A stretch of DNA of 24,152 bases from AWTP1-13 sp035253505 (GCA_035253505.1 DATFCC010000134.1:1-24152); one strand, 5' to 3'. Shown: positions 7,269 through 14,596, numbered from the stretch's first letter. The notes: generated from the sequence alone by a model not told the origin. Translations and numbers: made by a program.

Positions 7269-7898
7269 TTACGGCCCTTTGCGGAAACTGTGCCACGTGC
7301 CATCGGCACCGATGACCACGCGCCAATGCGTATATTTCCCCACCTTGCGCATCGCCTCCAGCATCACCGGCGTAACGAGGCGCAACAGCTCCACCTCCTG
7401 CGGCGGTGTCAATTTGGCGAGGGGCACCTCCGCGAAATAAGGCCAGACATACAGTCGGTTGTTCTCGAGGTCGCGGCCCAGCGGCAGCACGGCGTAGCCG
7501 GCATCGAGGATCTCCCCCAGCGCGGCCAGGATCTCGCGTCCGTTGCCGTCGCCCGAGATCCGCTTCCAGTGCGCGACCGGATCGCCCGTGAGTGGCTCAC
7601 CGACGTCCGGCTTCAGCTCGTTGAGCTCCCACGCATGCTGCAGGTCCTCGATGCGGCCGGACCTGACGGCAGCAAGGATTGCCTCGCGCATATCGGCAAC
7701 CGGCTGCGGCAGCCCCGCGGTTCCGTAATGCACCTCGGATGTCGCCGAGGCCTCACGTCGATCCTTCCTGGCGCCCGACTTGGCCTCGGCCGCGAGCGAC
7801 CAGCCCTGCCAGTTGTGCGAGCGGCCATGGACAAGTGGAGACTGCGTCAGTAGGAATACTGCGATGATGCGCAGACCCGTCGATATGCCCTGCGCCAT
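7269..7898 (-). CDS. Conserved exported protein of unknown function (209 aa)
   Basis: Start ATG at 7898 with GAGGAA 7 nt upstream; the frame continues upstream to 8021 but that part has no start signal. The N-terminus is a signal peptide (MAQGISTGLRIIAVFLLTQS, likely cut near VHG-RS). A charged linker follows, then a globular domain from about residue 64: ADMREAILAAVRSGRIEDLQ, the central GDPVAHWKRISGDGNGREIL, LYVWPYFAEVPLAKLTPPQE and a C-terminal THWRVVIGADGTWHSFRKG. The layout resembles uncharacterised proteins I associate with Hyphomicrobiales, but I cannot name a family. It is followed by the L,D-transpeptidase on the same strand (135-bp gap) and is divergent from the LysE exporter (128 bp between starts). 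A periplasmic role is inferred from the signal peptide only. Confidence 0.78.
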   Translation of the reverse strand: MAQGISTGLRIIAVFLLTQSPLVHGRSHNWQGWSLAAEAKSGARKDRREASATSEVHYGTAGLPQPVADMREAILAAVRSGRIEDLQHAWELNELKPDVGEPLTGDPVAHWKRISGDGNGREILAALGEILDAGYAVLPLGRDLENNRLYVWPYFAEVPLAKLTPPQEVELLRLVTPVMLEAMRKVGKYTHWRVVIGADGTWHSFRKGP

Positions 7899-8026
7899 CG
7901 GGAGGTTCCTCGTGCTACCGAGCCGGTCGCCCGTCGGCGGCGTGCCCGCCGAAATGTCCCATTCGCGCGCGGCCCCCCCGTCGACGATGCGGGCCTGCGC
8001 CCGCCGGTGAGGGCCTCGCACCGCTC

Positions 8027-8686
8027 GTGGCCTACATCCCCAACCCCCTCATCATACCCGTCGGCGTGGTCATGGGCATCCTGCTCGCCATGCCGTTCGG
8101 TCCCATCAATCTGCTCGGGCTGCAGCGGGCGCTCGAGCGGGGGTTCTTCGGCGGCATGGCTGCCGCCATCGGCATCATGGCCGCCGACGGCACCATTGCG
8201 CTCGGCGCCGCGCTGGGCGTCAACGCCATCTCCGGAGCCATACGCGAGTATCGCACGGCCATCCAGCTCGTCGGCGGGGCGGCGCTGCTGGCCTTTGGCG
8301 TCAATCTGTGGGTGACCAAGGCGACCATCGTAGCCGATGCGCAAGCCGACAAGGCATCGCTGCGCGACTACGTCTGGGACATCCCCAAGATGTTCTTTCT
8401 GACGCTCACCAATCCGACCGCTTTCCTCGGGCTCGTCGCCATTTTCGGCGGCGTCAGCTCGTTCGTGGAGGTGGAATCCCATATCGACGCCTTCACGATG
8501 GTGGCGGCCATCCTGGGCGGAAGCTTCCTCTACTGGTTCGTCGTGTCCCAATTCATCGCCGCCATCCGTCACCGCCTGGACGTGGTGCGGCTGGGCCAGA
8601 TCAACCGCATCGCCGGCCTCATCCTGATCGGCTTCGGCTGCGTGCTGATCGGCGAGATGGTCATGAAGCGATTTCGCCTCTGGTAG
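8027..8686 (+). CDS. LysE/RhtB-family amino-acid exporter
   Basis: 219 residues, six hydrophobic segments. The first helix ends in LLAMPFGPINLLGLQRALERGFFGG, which matches the LysE-family signature of a PxGPxN loop followed by R.(A/G)L..G...G. Later segments are AAAIGIMAADGTIALGAALG, LVGGAALLAFGVNLW, FFLTLTNPTAFLGLVAIFGG (with the conserved N-P), AAILGGSFLYWFVV and IAGLILIGFGCVLIGEMV. Family knowledge: these inner-membrane carriers export amino acids such as lysine, arginine, threonine or homoserine; the cargo here cannot be told. The GTG at 8027 is the earliest in-frame start giving the full first helix, and has only a weak GAGGG upstream. Divergent from the exported unknown gene and convergent with the small gene at 8719 (32-bp gap). 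Confidence 0.87.
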   Translation: MAYIPNPLIIPVGVVMGILLAMPFGPINLLGLQRALERGFFGGMAAAIGIMAADGTIALGAALGVNAISGAIREYRTAIQLVGGAALLAFGVNLWVTKATIVADAQADKASLRDYVWDIPKMFFLTLTNPTAFLGLVAIFGGVSSFVEVESHIDAFTMVAAILGGSFLYWFVVSQFIAAIRHRLDVVRLGQINRIAGLILIGFGCVLIGEMVMKRFRLW

Positions 8687-8718
8687 CAGCGCACGGCGCA
8701 GCCCGCCGGCGCCTCGCT

Positions 8719-8964
8719 CTACTGGCGCGTGCGATAGAGCGTGAACTCGCCTTTCTCGACCCGCGGCGCGAGCCCGTTCACCAGCGATACCACCGATGCC
8801 TCGCCGAAGGCGGCCACCAGATCCGTCAGCGCGGTATACAGCGCCGCGTAGGCCATCATCTCCGGCGCAATGCCGCTATCCGTTCCCTCTTCCCAGGCAG
8901 CGAGAATGAAGTCGAGCGCCTTCATGCGCGAATCGTCCCCGTTGGACGGCCCGAACGCCTGCAT
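8719..8964 (-). CDS. Small hypothetical protein (81 aa)
   Basis: Unrecognised. The ATG at 8964 is preceded by GGGGGAG (8969–8975) with a 4-nt spacer; a second in-frame ATG at 8925 (MKALDFIL) is an alternative. The frame runs on to 9021, but the extra residues look like non-coding translation. The protein is mostly helical and soluble: MKALDFILAAWEEG, PEMMAYAALYTALTDLVAAF, GEASVVSLVNGLAPRVEKGE. It has no signal peptide and no cysteine in the chosen form. It lies downstream of the TIGR02301 gene on the same strand, separated by an AT-rich palindromic cluster at 9071–9093 that could control it. The good start signal and protein-like composition support a real gene. Confidence 0.65.
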   Translation of the reverse strand: MQAFGPSNGDDSRMKALDFILAAWEEGTDSGIAPEMMAYAALYTALTDLVAAFGEASVVSLVNGLAPRVEKGEFTLYRTRQ

Positions 8965-9070
8965 AATTCTCCCCCATCGGCAGATCGGCGACGCACACCC
9001 CTCGGAGCCATCGCGTCGCACGCAAGAGCACGGCTAGCACAGGACTGCGGCGGACGTTCGAGCTGCAACC

Positions 9071-9093
9071 ATTAACGGTTAATCATGATTAAC
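9071..9093. promoter_or_regulatory. Overlapping TTAAC palindromes, CtrA-like, upstream of the small gene
   Basis: Two dyads overlap. ATTAAC-G-GTTAAT covers 9071–9083, and the perfect 16-bp palindrome GTTAATCATGATTAAC covers 9078–9093. TTAA occurs three times. CtrA of alphaproteobacteria binds TTAA-N7-TTAA; here the spacings are 3 and 6, so the match is near but not exact. It lies 107 bp upstream of the start at 8964, in an otherwise GC-rich region. Confidence 0.4.
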
Positions 9094-9107
9094 GCAGGCA
9101 GTCGGCC

Positions 9108-9593
9108 TCAAGGCGCGGATTTCAGAAGGGCATCGGCGATCTCGGCGCCCTCGGTCAGGAACCGCGCGATCGCGGTTTGGGCCGAGGGCGTGCAGCTATT
9201 GTAGGTGCGGCTGTAGCTGCGATAGCCGTTGTTGAAGCTGCGCGTCAGTTTCGCCCGCCGCAGGGCCGTCGATCCCTCGGCGTCCATCAGCTCCCGCATG
9301 CGATCGCGCCACGCCTGTCCGTCGTTGGAGCCGCACAGCTCACGCAGATAGTGAACCGCGCCCAGAATCTCCGATAGCCGCATGAGGCGCTCGTCATAGG
9401 GGCGCGTGTCCGGCGAGGCGAGGGCGCCCTGGGCGAGGCTTGGGCTCGCCGTACTGATAACCAGCAAACCGGCCGCGGCCAGCCGTCGCCACAAGCGCCG
9501 GCGTGGCGCGGCCATCTGGCAATGCCGCTCGATATGTGCCCCCTGCGCGCCGCAGCGGCCGCGTTTCGCAGCGAACAGCGGCAGCGCCGTCAT
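9108..9593 (-). CDS. TIGR02301 family exported protein
   Basis: 161 residues. The mature part matches the TIGR02301 family of Hyphomicrobiales: RLMRLSEILGAVHYLRELCG, WRDRMRELMDAEG, RRAKLTRSFNNGYRSYSRTY and NSCTPSAQTAIARFLTEGAEIA, with two conserved cysteines. Function of the family is unknown. A hydrophobic export signal (LAAAGLLVISTASPSLAQ) precedes it. Start: ATG at 9593 overlaps the NUDIX stop in an ATGA junction and has GGAGG 4 nt upstream, which argues for translational coupling, but it gives a long n-region. An internal ATG at 9515 would give a more ordinary signal peptide (MAAPRRRLWRR start) and remains possible. The NUDIX–TIGR02301 pairing is one I recall from related genomes and hints at a shared role. 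Confidence 0.85.
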   Translation of the reverse strand: MTALPLFAAKRGRCGAQGAHIERHCQMAAPRRRLWRRLAAAGLLVISTASPSLAQGALASPDTRPYDERLMRLSEILGAVHYLRELCGSNDGQAWRDRMRELMDAEGSTALRRAKLTRSFNNGYRSYSRTYNSCTPSAQTAIARFLTEGAEIADALLKSAP

Positions 9594-10048
9594 CGGGCCT
9601 CCGTTTGCATCAGCGACCATCCCTTGTGGATCAGCTTTGCGGCGCCATCAGTCAAGGGATAGCCGGCGATTTCTGCGAGCGGGACGAAGCGCGCCGCGGC
9701 GGCATCGCTCCCGGCCGCCGGCTCGCCGGCAAGCCAGCCCCCGCAGTACACGGCGATCAGGTAGTGCGCAGCGAGCGCACCATCGCGATCGCGCAGGACG
9801 ATATCGTGCACGTCGACGAGATGGCGAATGTCGGCCTCGACGCCGGCCTCCTCCCGAACTTCGCGCGCCGCTGCGGCCCGGGCCGTCTCGCCGGCCTCGA
9901 TGTGTCCTCCCGGCAGGCTCCAGCGCCCCTTGAACGCGCCCTTGCCGCGCTCGATCAGGAGCACGGCTCCGTTGCGAAATATCGCCGCGCTGGCGCCGCA
10001 TCGCGGCCACGGCGGTGCTCGCGTTTCAAGAGGCGAATCTTGTCTCAT
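9590..10048 (-). CDS. NUDIX hydrolase
   Basis: 152 residues. The complete Nudix box G-x5-E-x7-REUxEExGU is visible at residues 48–70 (GHIEAGETARAAAAREVREE then AGV), carrying the Glu residues that bind the divalent metal. Upstream strands GASAAIFRNGAVLLIERGKG and the GRWSLPGGHIEAGE turn are typical of ADP-ribose/NUDIX clean-up enzymes. Family knowledge: such proteins hydrolyse nucleoside diphosphates linked to another group; the substrate cannot be predicted from this sequence. It overlaps the TIGR02301 gene by 4 bp (ATGA). The start at 10048 is divergent from the Clp-N gene at 10276, with a 227-bp gap where I see no convincing promoter. Confidence 0.9.
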   Translation of the reverse strand: MRQDSPLETRAPPWPRCGASAAIFRNGAVLLIERGKGAFKGRWSLPGGHIEAGETARAAAAREVREEAGVEADIRHLVDVHDIVLRDRDGALAAHYLIAVYCGGWLAGEPAAGSDAAAARFVPLAEIAGYPLTDGAAKLIHKGWSLMQTEAR

Positions 10049-10275
10049 GCGGTCGTGAGCCTAGCCGACTGTGGCCGTGTCCGTCGACGCCGGCGGCCCG
10101 GCTCCACGATCTCGCCTTCGGTCTGTGCGTTCTGTATGCTCCGGGCAGTCGAACGGGTCGGATCCGTCCTCCGCGAGGGGGTTTTTCGCTGCTAGCCAGA
10201 GGCGCGCACACCGGGTCGCTGTCCGGCAGCGGCTCGGCGGCACCTCCGGCTGTGGCGGCTCAGGGAGACGAGTAG

Positions 10276-11916
10276 ATGGCGTACAAGGGTATCGACCTGG
10301 ACTTGCGCACACCGCGCCCGCCCGTCCTGTCGCGCGACGCGTTCGGGCACCCCGAGCGCAATGGCCATGGGGCGGGGTCGGGGTCGCTGGGCGTGAGCGC
10401 CAGTGCGATCGCTGTCGACGAGGACGTGCTGGCGTGCTGCAACTGCGCCTACGACGTGGCGCGCTTCCACGCCTCGGGCGAGGTGCGCCTGGAGCATCTG
10501 CTGCACGCCTTGACGCGCGTCGTCGTTGCCGCAGAGTTTCTCACCGAGCTCGGCGTGCGCGTCGACAGCCTGCGCCGCGAGACAGCGGTAGCGATTGCCG
10601 CCGAGGCGCCTTCCTCCCTGCATGCGTCGGAAGGCAATCCGCACGCGTCGGCGGCATTCGAGGACGTGCTGCGGCGCGCTTCCGAGCAGGCCGCGAAGCG
10701 CCATGTGCCCGCAGGACTCGACGATCTGCTGCGGACCCTGCTCAGCGGGGGGCCGGGCTCGCCTGCCGCGTCCCTGCTCACGCATGCGGCCACCGATCCC
10801 CAGCGGCTGGAGCGTTGGCGCGATGCGCCGCTGCGGGGGGCCTTCGCGGCCCCCGCGGAAACCCGCACGGAGACGATCGGCGAGCTGTCGTCGATGGCGG
10901 CACAGGCGATGTTCCAGCGTCTCGACGGCATGGAGGCCACGCTGCGCGCGCTGCAGGGCCAGGTCGCTGCCGATCGGCAGGCGCTCGGCGACATGCTGCG
11001 CGATGTGGATAGCGGCGTACAGGCGCTGCGCGGCGGGGCAGGGGAGCTTGGCGATCGCCACGCCCTGCTCGATCTGACGCGCGAGGTGCAATCGAGCGTG
11101 CAGGCTCTGCGGCGTGAGGCTTCCGGCGCCGCCGCCGAGCGCACCGAGGCGGCCGAGCGCGTGCACGCCCTGAAGGCGCTCGTCGACGCCAAGCTGACCG
11201 AGATCGGCACCACCGTCAGCGAGCGGCTGGCCCGCCTGGACAACATGGGCCCGCTCGGCGAGCATTTCGCAAGCCTCGACAAGCTCGCCGCCGCCAGCGA
11301 ATCGTGGCGCGATCTCAGCGAGGCAGTGCGGAGCTTTGACGCGACGGTCAACAAGCAGACCCTCGACACGATCAACCGTGTCACCGGAGCCATCAGCGAA
11401 CGCCTCGAGAAGGCCGAGGCCGGCCTCACTCGCCTGCAGCAGGACACGGAGCGCTACTGGGGTGCCACCAGTGAGCGCCAGATCGCCCTCGATGCCTCGG
11501 TGCGAGCGCACCTGCAGGGGGTGGAGGAGGCGGCCAGGAAGCGCGAGAAGGAGATCGCCGAGGTCTACCAGGCACTCGTCAAGCTCGGCGCCAACCAGCA
11601 GACGCTCGGCGACAACTTCACGGCATGGCGTATCGAGACCGGCGGCGACATCGGCATCGTCAACAACGGCCTGCGTCAGCTTGAGCAGACGGTTCTCGGC
11701 CTGTTTGGCCGGCTCGGAGGAGAGCTCCAAGCTTTGCAGCAGCAGACCTCACCGGCCAGGACCGCAGGCCGCCGCGTCGGCGGCAGCTTCAAGCGCTGGC
11801 TCTACGGAACGGACAGCGTATTCGGCTGGCGCGGCGAAGCGAATAGCCCTGCCGGAGTGGCGCGGTCCGCCGGCGACCATGAAGCGCAGGTCGACGTCGT
11901 AGAACGGCGGGCGTGA
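10276..11916 (+). CDS. Clp N-terminal-domain protein fused to a long coiled coil, no ATPase module
   Basis: 546 residues; AGGGAG lies 8 nt upstream of the ATG. After a low-complexity leader (1–45), residues about 46–110 look like a Clp-N repeat (VLACCNCAYDVARFHASGEV, RLEHLLHALT, ELGVRVDSLR). Residues about 124–172 form a second one (FEDVLRRASEQAAKRHVPAG, LDDLLRTLL). The EHLL and GV.(V).SLR pieces are the hallmark of ClpA/ClpB/ClpC N-domains, which bind adaptors and substrates. No Walker A or B follows. Instead about 200–490 is a long heptad-rich, Ala/Leu/Arg/Glu coiled coil, and the end has a distinctive motif, FKRWLYGTDSVFGWRG (505–520). No membrane segment is seen. I associate similar proteins with Hyphomicrobiales but know no function; a scaffold or adaptor role is inference. 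Transcribed alone, convergent with the D2HGDH-like gene (40-bp gap). Confidence 0.82.
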   Translation: MAYKGIDLDLRTPRPPVLSRDAFGHPERNGHGAGSGSLGVSASAIAVDEDVLACCNCAYDVARFHASGEVRLEHLLHALTRVVVAAEFLTELGVRVDSLRRETAVAIAAEAPSSLHASEGNPHASAAFEDVLRRASEQAAKRHVPAGLDDLLRTLLSGGPGSPAASLLTHAATDPQRLERWRDAPLRGAFAAPAETRTETIGELSSMAAQAMFQRLDGMEATLRALQGQVAADRQALGDMLRDVDSGVQALRGGAGELGDRHALLDLTREVQSSVQALRREASGAAAERTEAAERVHALKALVDAKLTEIGTTVSERLARLDNMGPLGEHFASLDKLAAASESWRDLSEAVRSFDATVNKQTLDTINRVTGAISERLEKAEAGLTRLQQDTERYWGATSERQIALDASVRAHLQGVEEAARKREKEIAEVYQALVKLGANQQTLGDNFTAWRIETGGDIGIVNNGLRQLEQTVLGLFGRLGGELQALQQQTSPARTAGRRVGGSFKRWLYGTDSVFGWRGEANSPAGVARSAGDHEAQVDVVERRA

Positions 11917-11956
11917 GATTCCGCCGGCGCGCCCTCGCGGACGTAGATCGACGACA

Positions 11957-13375
11957 CTACAGGACCTTGCCTGGATTTAGGATCCCTTTGGGATCGAGAG
12001 CGGTCTTGATCCGGCGCATGAGGTCGATCTCGACCCCGCCTTTCACGCGACACAGATCGGCGCGCTTCATCTGGCCGATGCCGTGCTCGGCGGAAATCGA
12101 TCCGCCGAGCTCGACCGCGATATCCTGGACGGCGCGTGTGATGTCGTCCCACAGCGCCAGGAAGGCCTGCCGGGACATCGCCGGCGGTTGGGCGATGTTG
12201 TAGTGCACGCTGCCGTCGCCGAAGTGAGCAAGCGGCACGGGCCGGGCTCCAGGACACAGCCGCTCCACCGCGGCGTCGGCGCGCCGGATGAGCTCGGGGA
12301 TGCGCGCCACGGGCACCGACACGTCGTTCTTGATGTTGCCCCCCTCCGGCTTCTGCGCCGGCGAGTAGGACTCGCGCAATCGCCAGAGGTCCTGCGCCTG
12401 CGACAGAGACTGGGCAAGCGCTGCATCATCCATCATGCCGCGCGTGCTGGCGGAGGCCAGCATCTCGGTCATGACGCGCTCGGCGCCCCCGTCCGCCTTG
12501 AGGCCCGAGGTCTCCACGAGCGCGTACCAGGGATGCCGGCGCGGAAACGGGTCGCGCGTCCCTGGCGTATGCTTCAGGACGAGGTCCAGCACGATGCCGG
12601 CCATCACCTCGTAGCCCGTCAGGGACTGGCCGGCCGTCTCCTGTGCCAGGCTGTAGAGGGAAAGCACCGCGTCGAGGTCAGGCAGCGCCACGAGCGCCGT
12701 CGCTTTCTCCGCCGGGCGTGGAAACAGCTTCAAGACGGCGGCCGTGATGATGCCTAGCGTCCCCTCCGAGCCGATGAACAGGTCCTTCAGATCGTAGCCG
12801 CTGGTATCCTTCTTGAGGCCCCTCAGGCCGTTCCAGACGCGGCCGTCCGCCAGCACCACCTCGAGGCCCAGCACAAGTTGACGTGCGTTGCCGTAGGCGA
12901 GCACGCTCACGCCGCCGGCGTTGATGGCAAGATTGCCGCCGATCTGGCAGGTCCCTTCCGAAGGCAGGCTGAGCGGGAACAGGCGATCCACGCCCTCGGC
13001 GACCGCCTGCGCCTCTGCGAGCGTGAGCCCCGCCTCCACGGTCATGGAATAGCCGGCCGCATCCATGTTGCGCACGCGCTTCAGGCGCCCGACCGACAGC
13101 AGGATCTCGCCTTGCGTGGGAATCTGCCCGCCGACCAGTCCCGTATTGCCCGCCTGCGGCACCACCGGCACGCCGGCGCTGGAGGCAAGCTGCATGATGG
13201 CCGCCACCTGCTCCGTCGTGCCGGGCCTGACCACGACGCATGCGCGGCCTTCGTACTTGTCGCGCCATTCGCGCAGGTAGGGGAGCTGCTGCTCCGGATC
13301 GGCCAGCGCATGCTCCTGGCCGACGATGTCTGCCAGCCGAGCGAGCAGATAGCGGGAAAGGCGGGCGTCGGTCAT
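11957..13375 (-). CDS. FAD-binding oxidoreductase, D-2-hydroxyglutarate dehydrogenase-like
   Basis: 472 residues, VAO superfamily. The FAD domain has VVRPGTTEQVAAIMQLA, VVPQAGNTGLVGGQIP, LKRVRNMDAAGYSMTVEAG, LPSEGTCQIGGNLAINAGG and LFIGSEGTLGIIT. The cap domain has LRESYSPAQKPEGGNIKNDV (the basic Lys/Asn/Asp patch that contacts the dicarboxylate in D2HGDH), HFGDGSVHYN and ISAEHGIGQMKR, supplying the His, His and Glu metal ligands, and ends in ILNPGKVL. Family knowledge: oxidises D-2-hydroxyglutarate or related D-2-hydroxy acids and passes electrons to ETF or quinone. The usual Asn in the HxGDGN motif is Ser here. The start overlaps the tsaC stop by an ATGA, so it is probably translated by coupling from tsaC. 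Distinct from the LDHD-like oxidase at 825. Confidence 0.88.
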   Translation of the reverse strand: MTDARLSRYLLARLADIVGQEHALADPEQQLPYLREWRDKYEGRACVVVRPGTTEQVAAIMQLASSAGVPVVPQAGNTGLVGGQIPTQGEILLSVGRLKRVRNMDAAGYSMTVEAGLTLAEAQAVAEGVDRLFPLSLPSEGTCQIGGNLAINAGGVSVLAYGNARQLVLGLEVVLADGRVWNGLRGLKKDTSGYDLKDLFIGSEGTLGIITAAVLKLFPRPAEKATALVALPDLDAVLSLYSLAQETAGQSLTGYEVMAGIVLDLVLKHTPGTRDPFPRRHPWYALVETSGLKADGGAERVMTEMLASASTRGMMDDAALAQSLSQAQDLWRLRESYSPAQKPEGGNIKNDVSVPVARIPELIRRADAAVERLCPGARPVPLAHFGDGSVHYNIAQPPAMSRQAFLALWDDITRAVQDIAVELGGSISAEHGIGQMKRADLCRVKGGVEIDLMRRIKTALDPKGILNPGKVL

Positions 13376-14325
13376 TCGGTCCTTGCGGCGCGCTGCAGCC
13401 GGTCGTTGATCGCCTCACCCAGTCCCAGGTGCGGGATCGGCATGACGGCAATGGACTTGGTGCCGGTTGCGTCGAGCGTCCGCAAGGCGGAAAAAAGGTT
13501 GGCTGCGGCCTCGGCCAGGTCTCCGTGCCGACTGAGGTTGATGGCCTCGCCCCCGTGCTTCGGCATCGCCGGGCCGAACCCCAGCAGCGCTTCGCCCTCG
13601 TGCACGTCCAGCGCATCGAGGCGCAGCCGGGCCGCGGGCGCGTAGTGGCGCGCCATCATTCCCGGCGACCGCGGCTTGTCAGGCTCGCCGTCCGCGACCG
13701 CGACGGGATGGCCGATGACACGCTCGATGTCCCCGCGTGTGATCGCGCCCAGACGCAGGACGACCGGGTGGGCGCCGATCACATCCAGGACAGTCGACTC
13801 CAGGCCGATCGGCGCAGCGCCACCATCCAGAACGAGAGCGACGCGGCTCCCCAGATCAGCCGCAACGTGGGCCGCCGTCGTCGGGCTGACGTGGCCCGAA
13901 CGATTGGCGCTGGGGGCCGCGATGGGCCGTTCGACGGCGCGCAGCAGCGCGCGAGCGGCCGGATGGGACGGCGCCCGCACGGCCACCGTGTCGAGGCCGG
14001 CCGTCGTCAGCTCGGCTACCGGGCTCGGCAACCTCTTCCGCACCACCAGCGTCAGCGGCCCCGGCCAGAAGGCGGACGCAAGCCGCTCCGCCGCGCCCGT
14101 GATTTCGCCGAGCCGGGACGCCGCCTCCGCATCGGTGACATGCACGATCAGCGGATTGAACTGCGGCCGCGCCTTGGCGGCGAAGATTGCAGCAACGGCG
14201 CGGCCGTTGCCGGCATCGGCGGCCAGGCCGTAAACGGTTTCCGTGGGCATGCCCACGAGACCGCCCGTGCACAGAATTGCAGCCGCCGCCGCAATTGCTT
14301 CTTCCGTGGGCTCCTGGATCGTCAC
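13372..14325 (-). CDS. tsaC: L-threonylcarbamoyladenylate synthase (TsaC/Sua5)
   Basis: 317 residues, the long Sua5 form. It makes threonylcarbamoyl-AMP from Thr, bicarbonate and ATP for t6A37 modification of ANN-decoding tRNAs. The YrdC domain shows GGLVGMPTETVYGLAADA, the KxRP-type AKARPQFNPLIVHV, FWPGPLTLVV, VAVRAPSHPAARALL and the SxN motif APSANRSGHVSPTTA, then GLESTVLDV and VLRLGAI. The linker SPGMMARHYAPAA joins the C-terminal Sua5 domain (about 215–317), which closes over the active site in characterised Sua5 proteins. The ATG start at 14325 gives a normal N-terminus. The stop overlaps the next gene (ATGA). The 315-bp region upstream is shared with the divergent IclR gene. Confidence 0.93.
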   Translation of the reverse strand: MTIQEPTEEAIAAAAAILCTGGLVGMPTETVYGLAADAGNGRAVAAIFAAKARPQFNPLIVHVTDAEAASRLGEITGAAERLASAFWPGPLTLVVRKRLPSPVAELTTAGLDTVAVRAPSHPAARALLRAVERPIAAPSANRSGHVSPTTAAHVAADLGSRVALVLDGGAAPIGLESTVLDVIGAHPVVLRLGAITRGDIERVIGHPVAVADGEPDKPRSPGMMARHYAPAARLRLDALDVHEGEALLGFGPAMPKHGGEAINLSRHGDLAEAAANLFSALRTLDATGTKSIAVMPIPHLGLGEAINDRLQRAARTE

Positions 14326-14380
14326 CAGATCTGTATTCCTGCTATTCGCGAACGACGTATTGTGTCGCCGCGCGCGCCTT

Positions 14381-14407
14381 GACGATCATGCCAGCCATGT
14401 GATCGTC
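14381..14407. promoter_or_regulatory. Inverted repeat with 11-nt spacer in the tsaC/IclR intergenic region
   Basis: GACGATCA at 14381–14388 and its exact complement TGATCGTC at 14400–14407 are separated by 11 nt, placing the two arms 19 bp apart centre to centre, nearly two helical turns. It lies 56 bp upstream of the tsaC start. It may be an operator, but 8-bp arms can arise by chance in a region this long. Confidence 0.25.
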
Positions 14408-14486
14408 TTGCTCATTGTCAGCTATCGTCGCGAAGCTGCCAACTTTGCGCCCGGTTCTTTTGGTGTTCTGCATGCAGTCGAATTTT

Positions 14487-14500
14487 CCAGCAATTGCTGG
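14487..14500. promoter_or_regulatory. Perfect 14-bp palindrome upstream of the IclR gene
   Basis: CCAGCAATTGCTGG is perfectly self-complementary. Its core GCAATTGC recurs at 14291–14298, inside the beginning of tsaC. IclR-family proteins usually bind palindromic sites of about this size near their own promoter, so autoregulation is a reasonable guess. The rest of the gene-free stretch 14326–14640 holds a dyad at 14381, a hairpin at 14581 and no ORF with a start signal. Confidence 0.35.
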
Positions 14501-14580
14501 CGCGCGCAGCGGTTCCTACGTCCCGCCATAGTCCCCGCAACCTTTTCCCTGTCAACAATCCCTATCGGTAGCGGGAAGAC

Positions 14581-14596
14581 CTGCCCATCCGGGCAG
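14581..14596 (+). other. Short hairpin in the leader of the IclR gene
   Basis: CTGCCC-ATCC-GGGCAG forms a perfect 6-bp stem with a 4-nt loop, 44 bp before the ATG at 14641. No T-run follows, so it is not a classical terminator. Just after it, GGAGGCCTCC (14608–14617) is another short palindrome that contains an AGGAGG-like sequence, too far from the start to be its ribosome-binding site. It may influence the mRNA leader. Confidence 0.25.

Noticed and set aside
10168..10186. CCTC-CGC-GAGG followed by TTTTT as an intrinsic terminator
   Set aside because: The stem is only 4–5 bp, three G residues separate it from the T-run, and no plus-strand gene ends upstream of it (the NUDIX gene runs the other way).
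10192..11730. 512-residue open frame on the minus strand opposite the Clp-N gene
   Set aside because: The plus-strand frame has a good ribosome-binding site and recognisable Clp-N repeats and heptads; the antisense translation is a low-complexity shadow.
11981..11995. GATCCC-TTT-GGGATC hairpin as a terminator for the Clp-N gene
   Set aside because: It lies inside the last codons of the D2HGDH-like gene, encoding the conserved GILNPG end, so its symmetry is explained by coding; a side role cannot be excluded.
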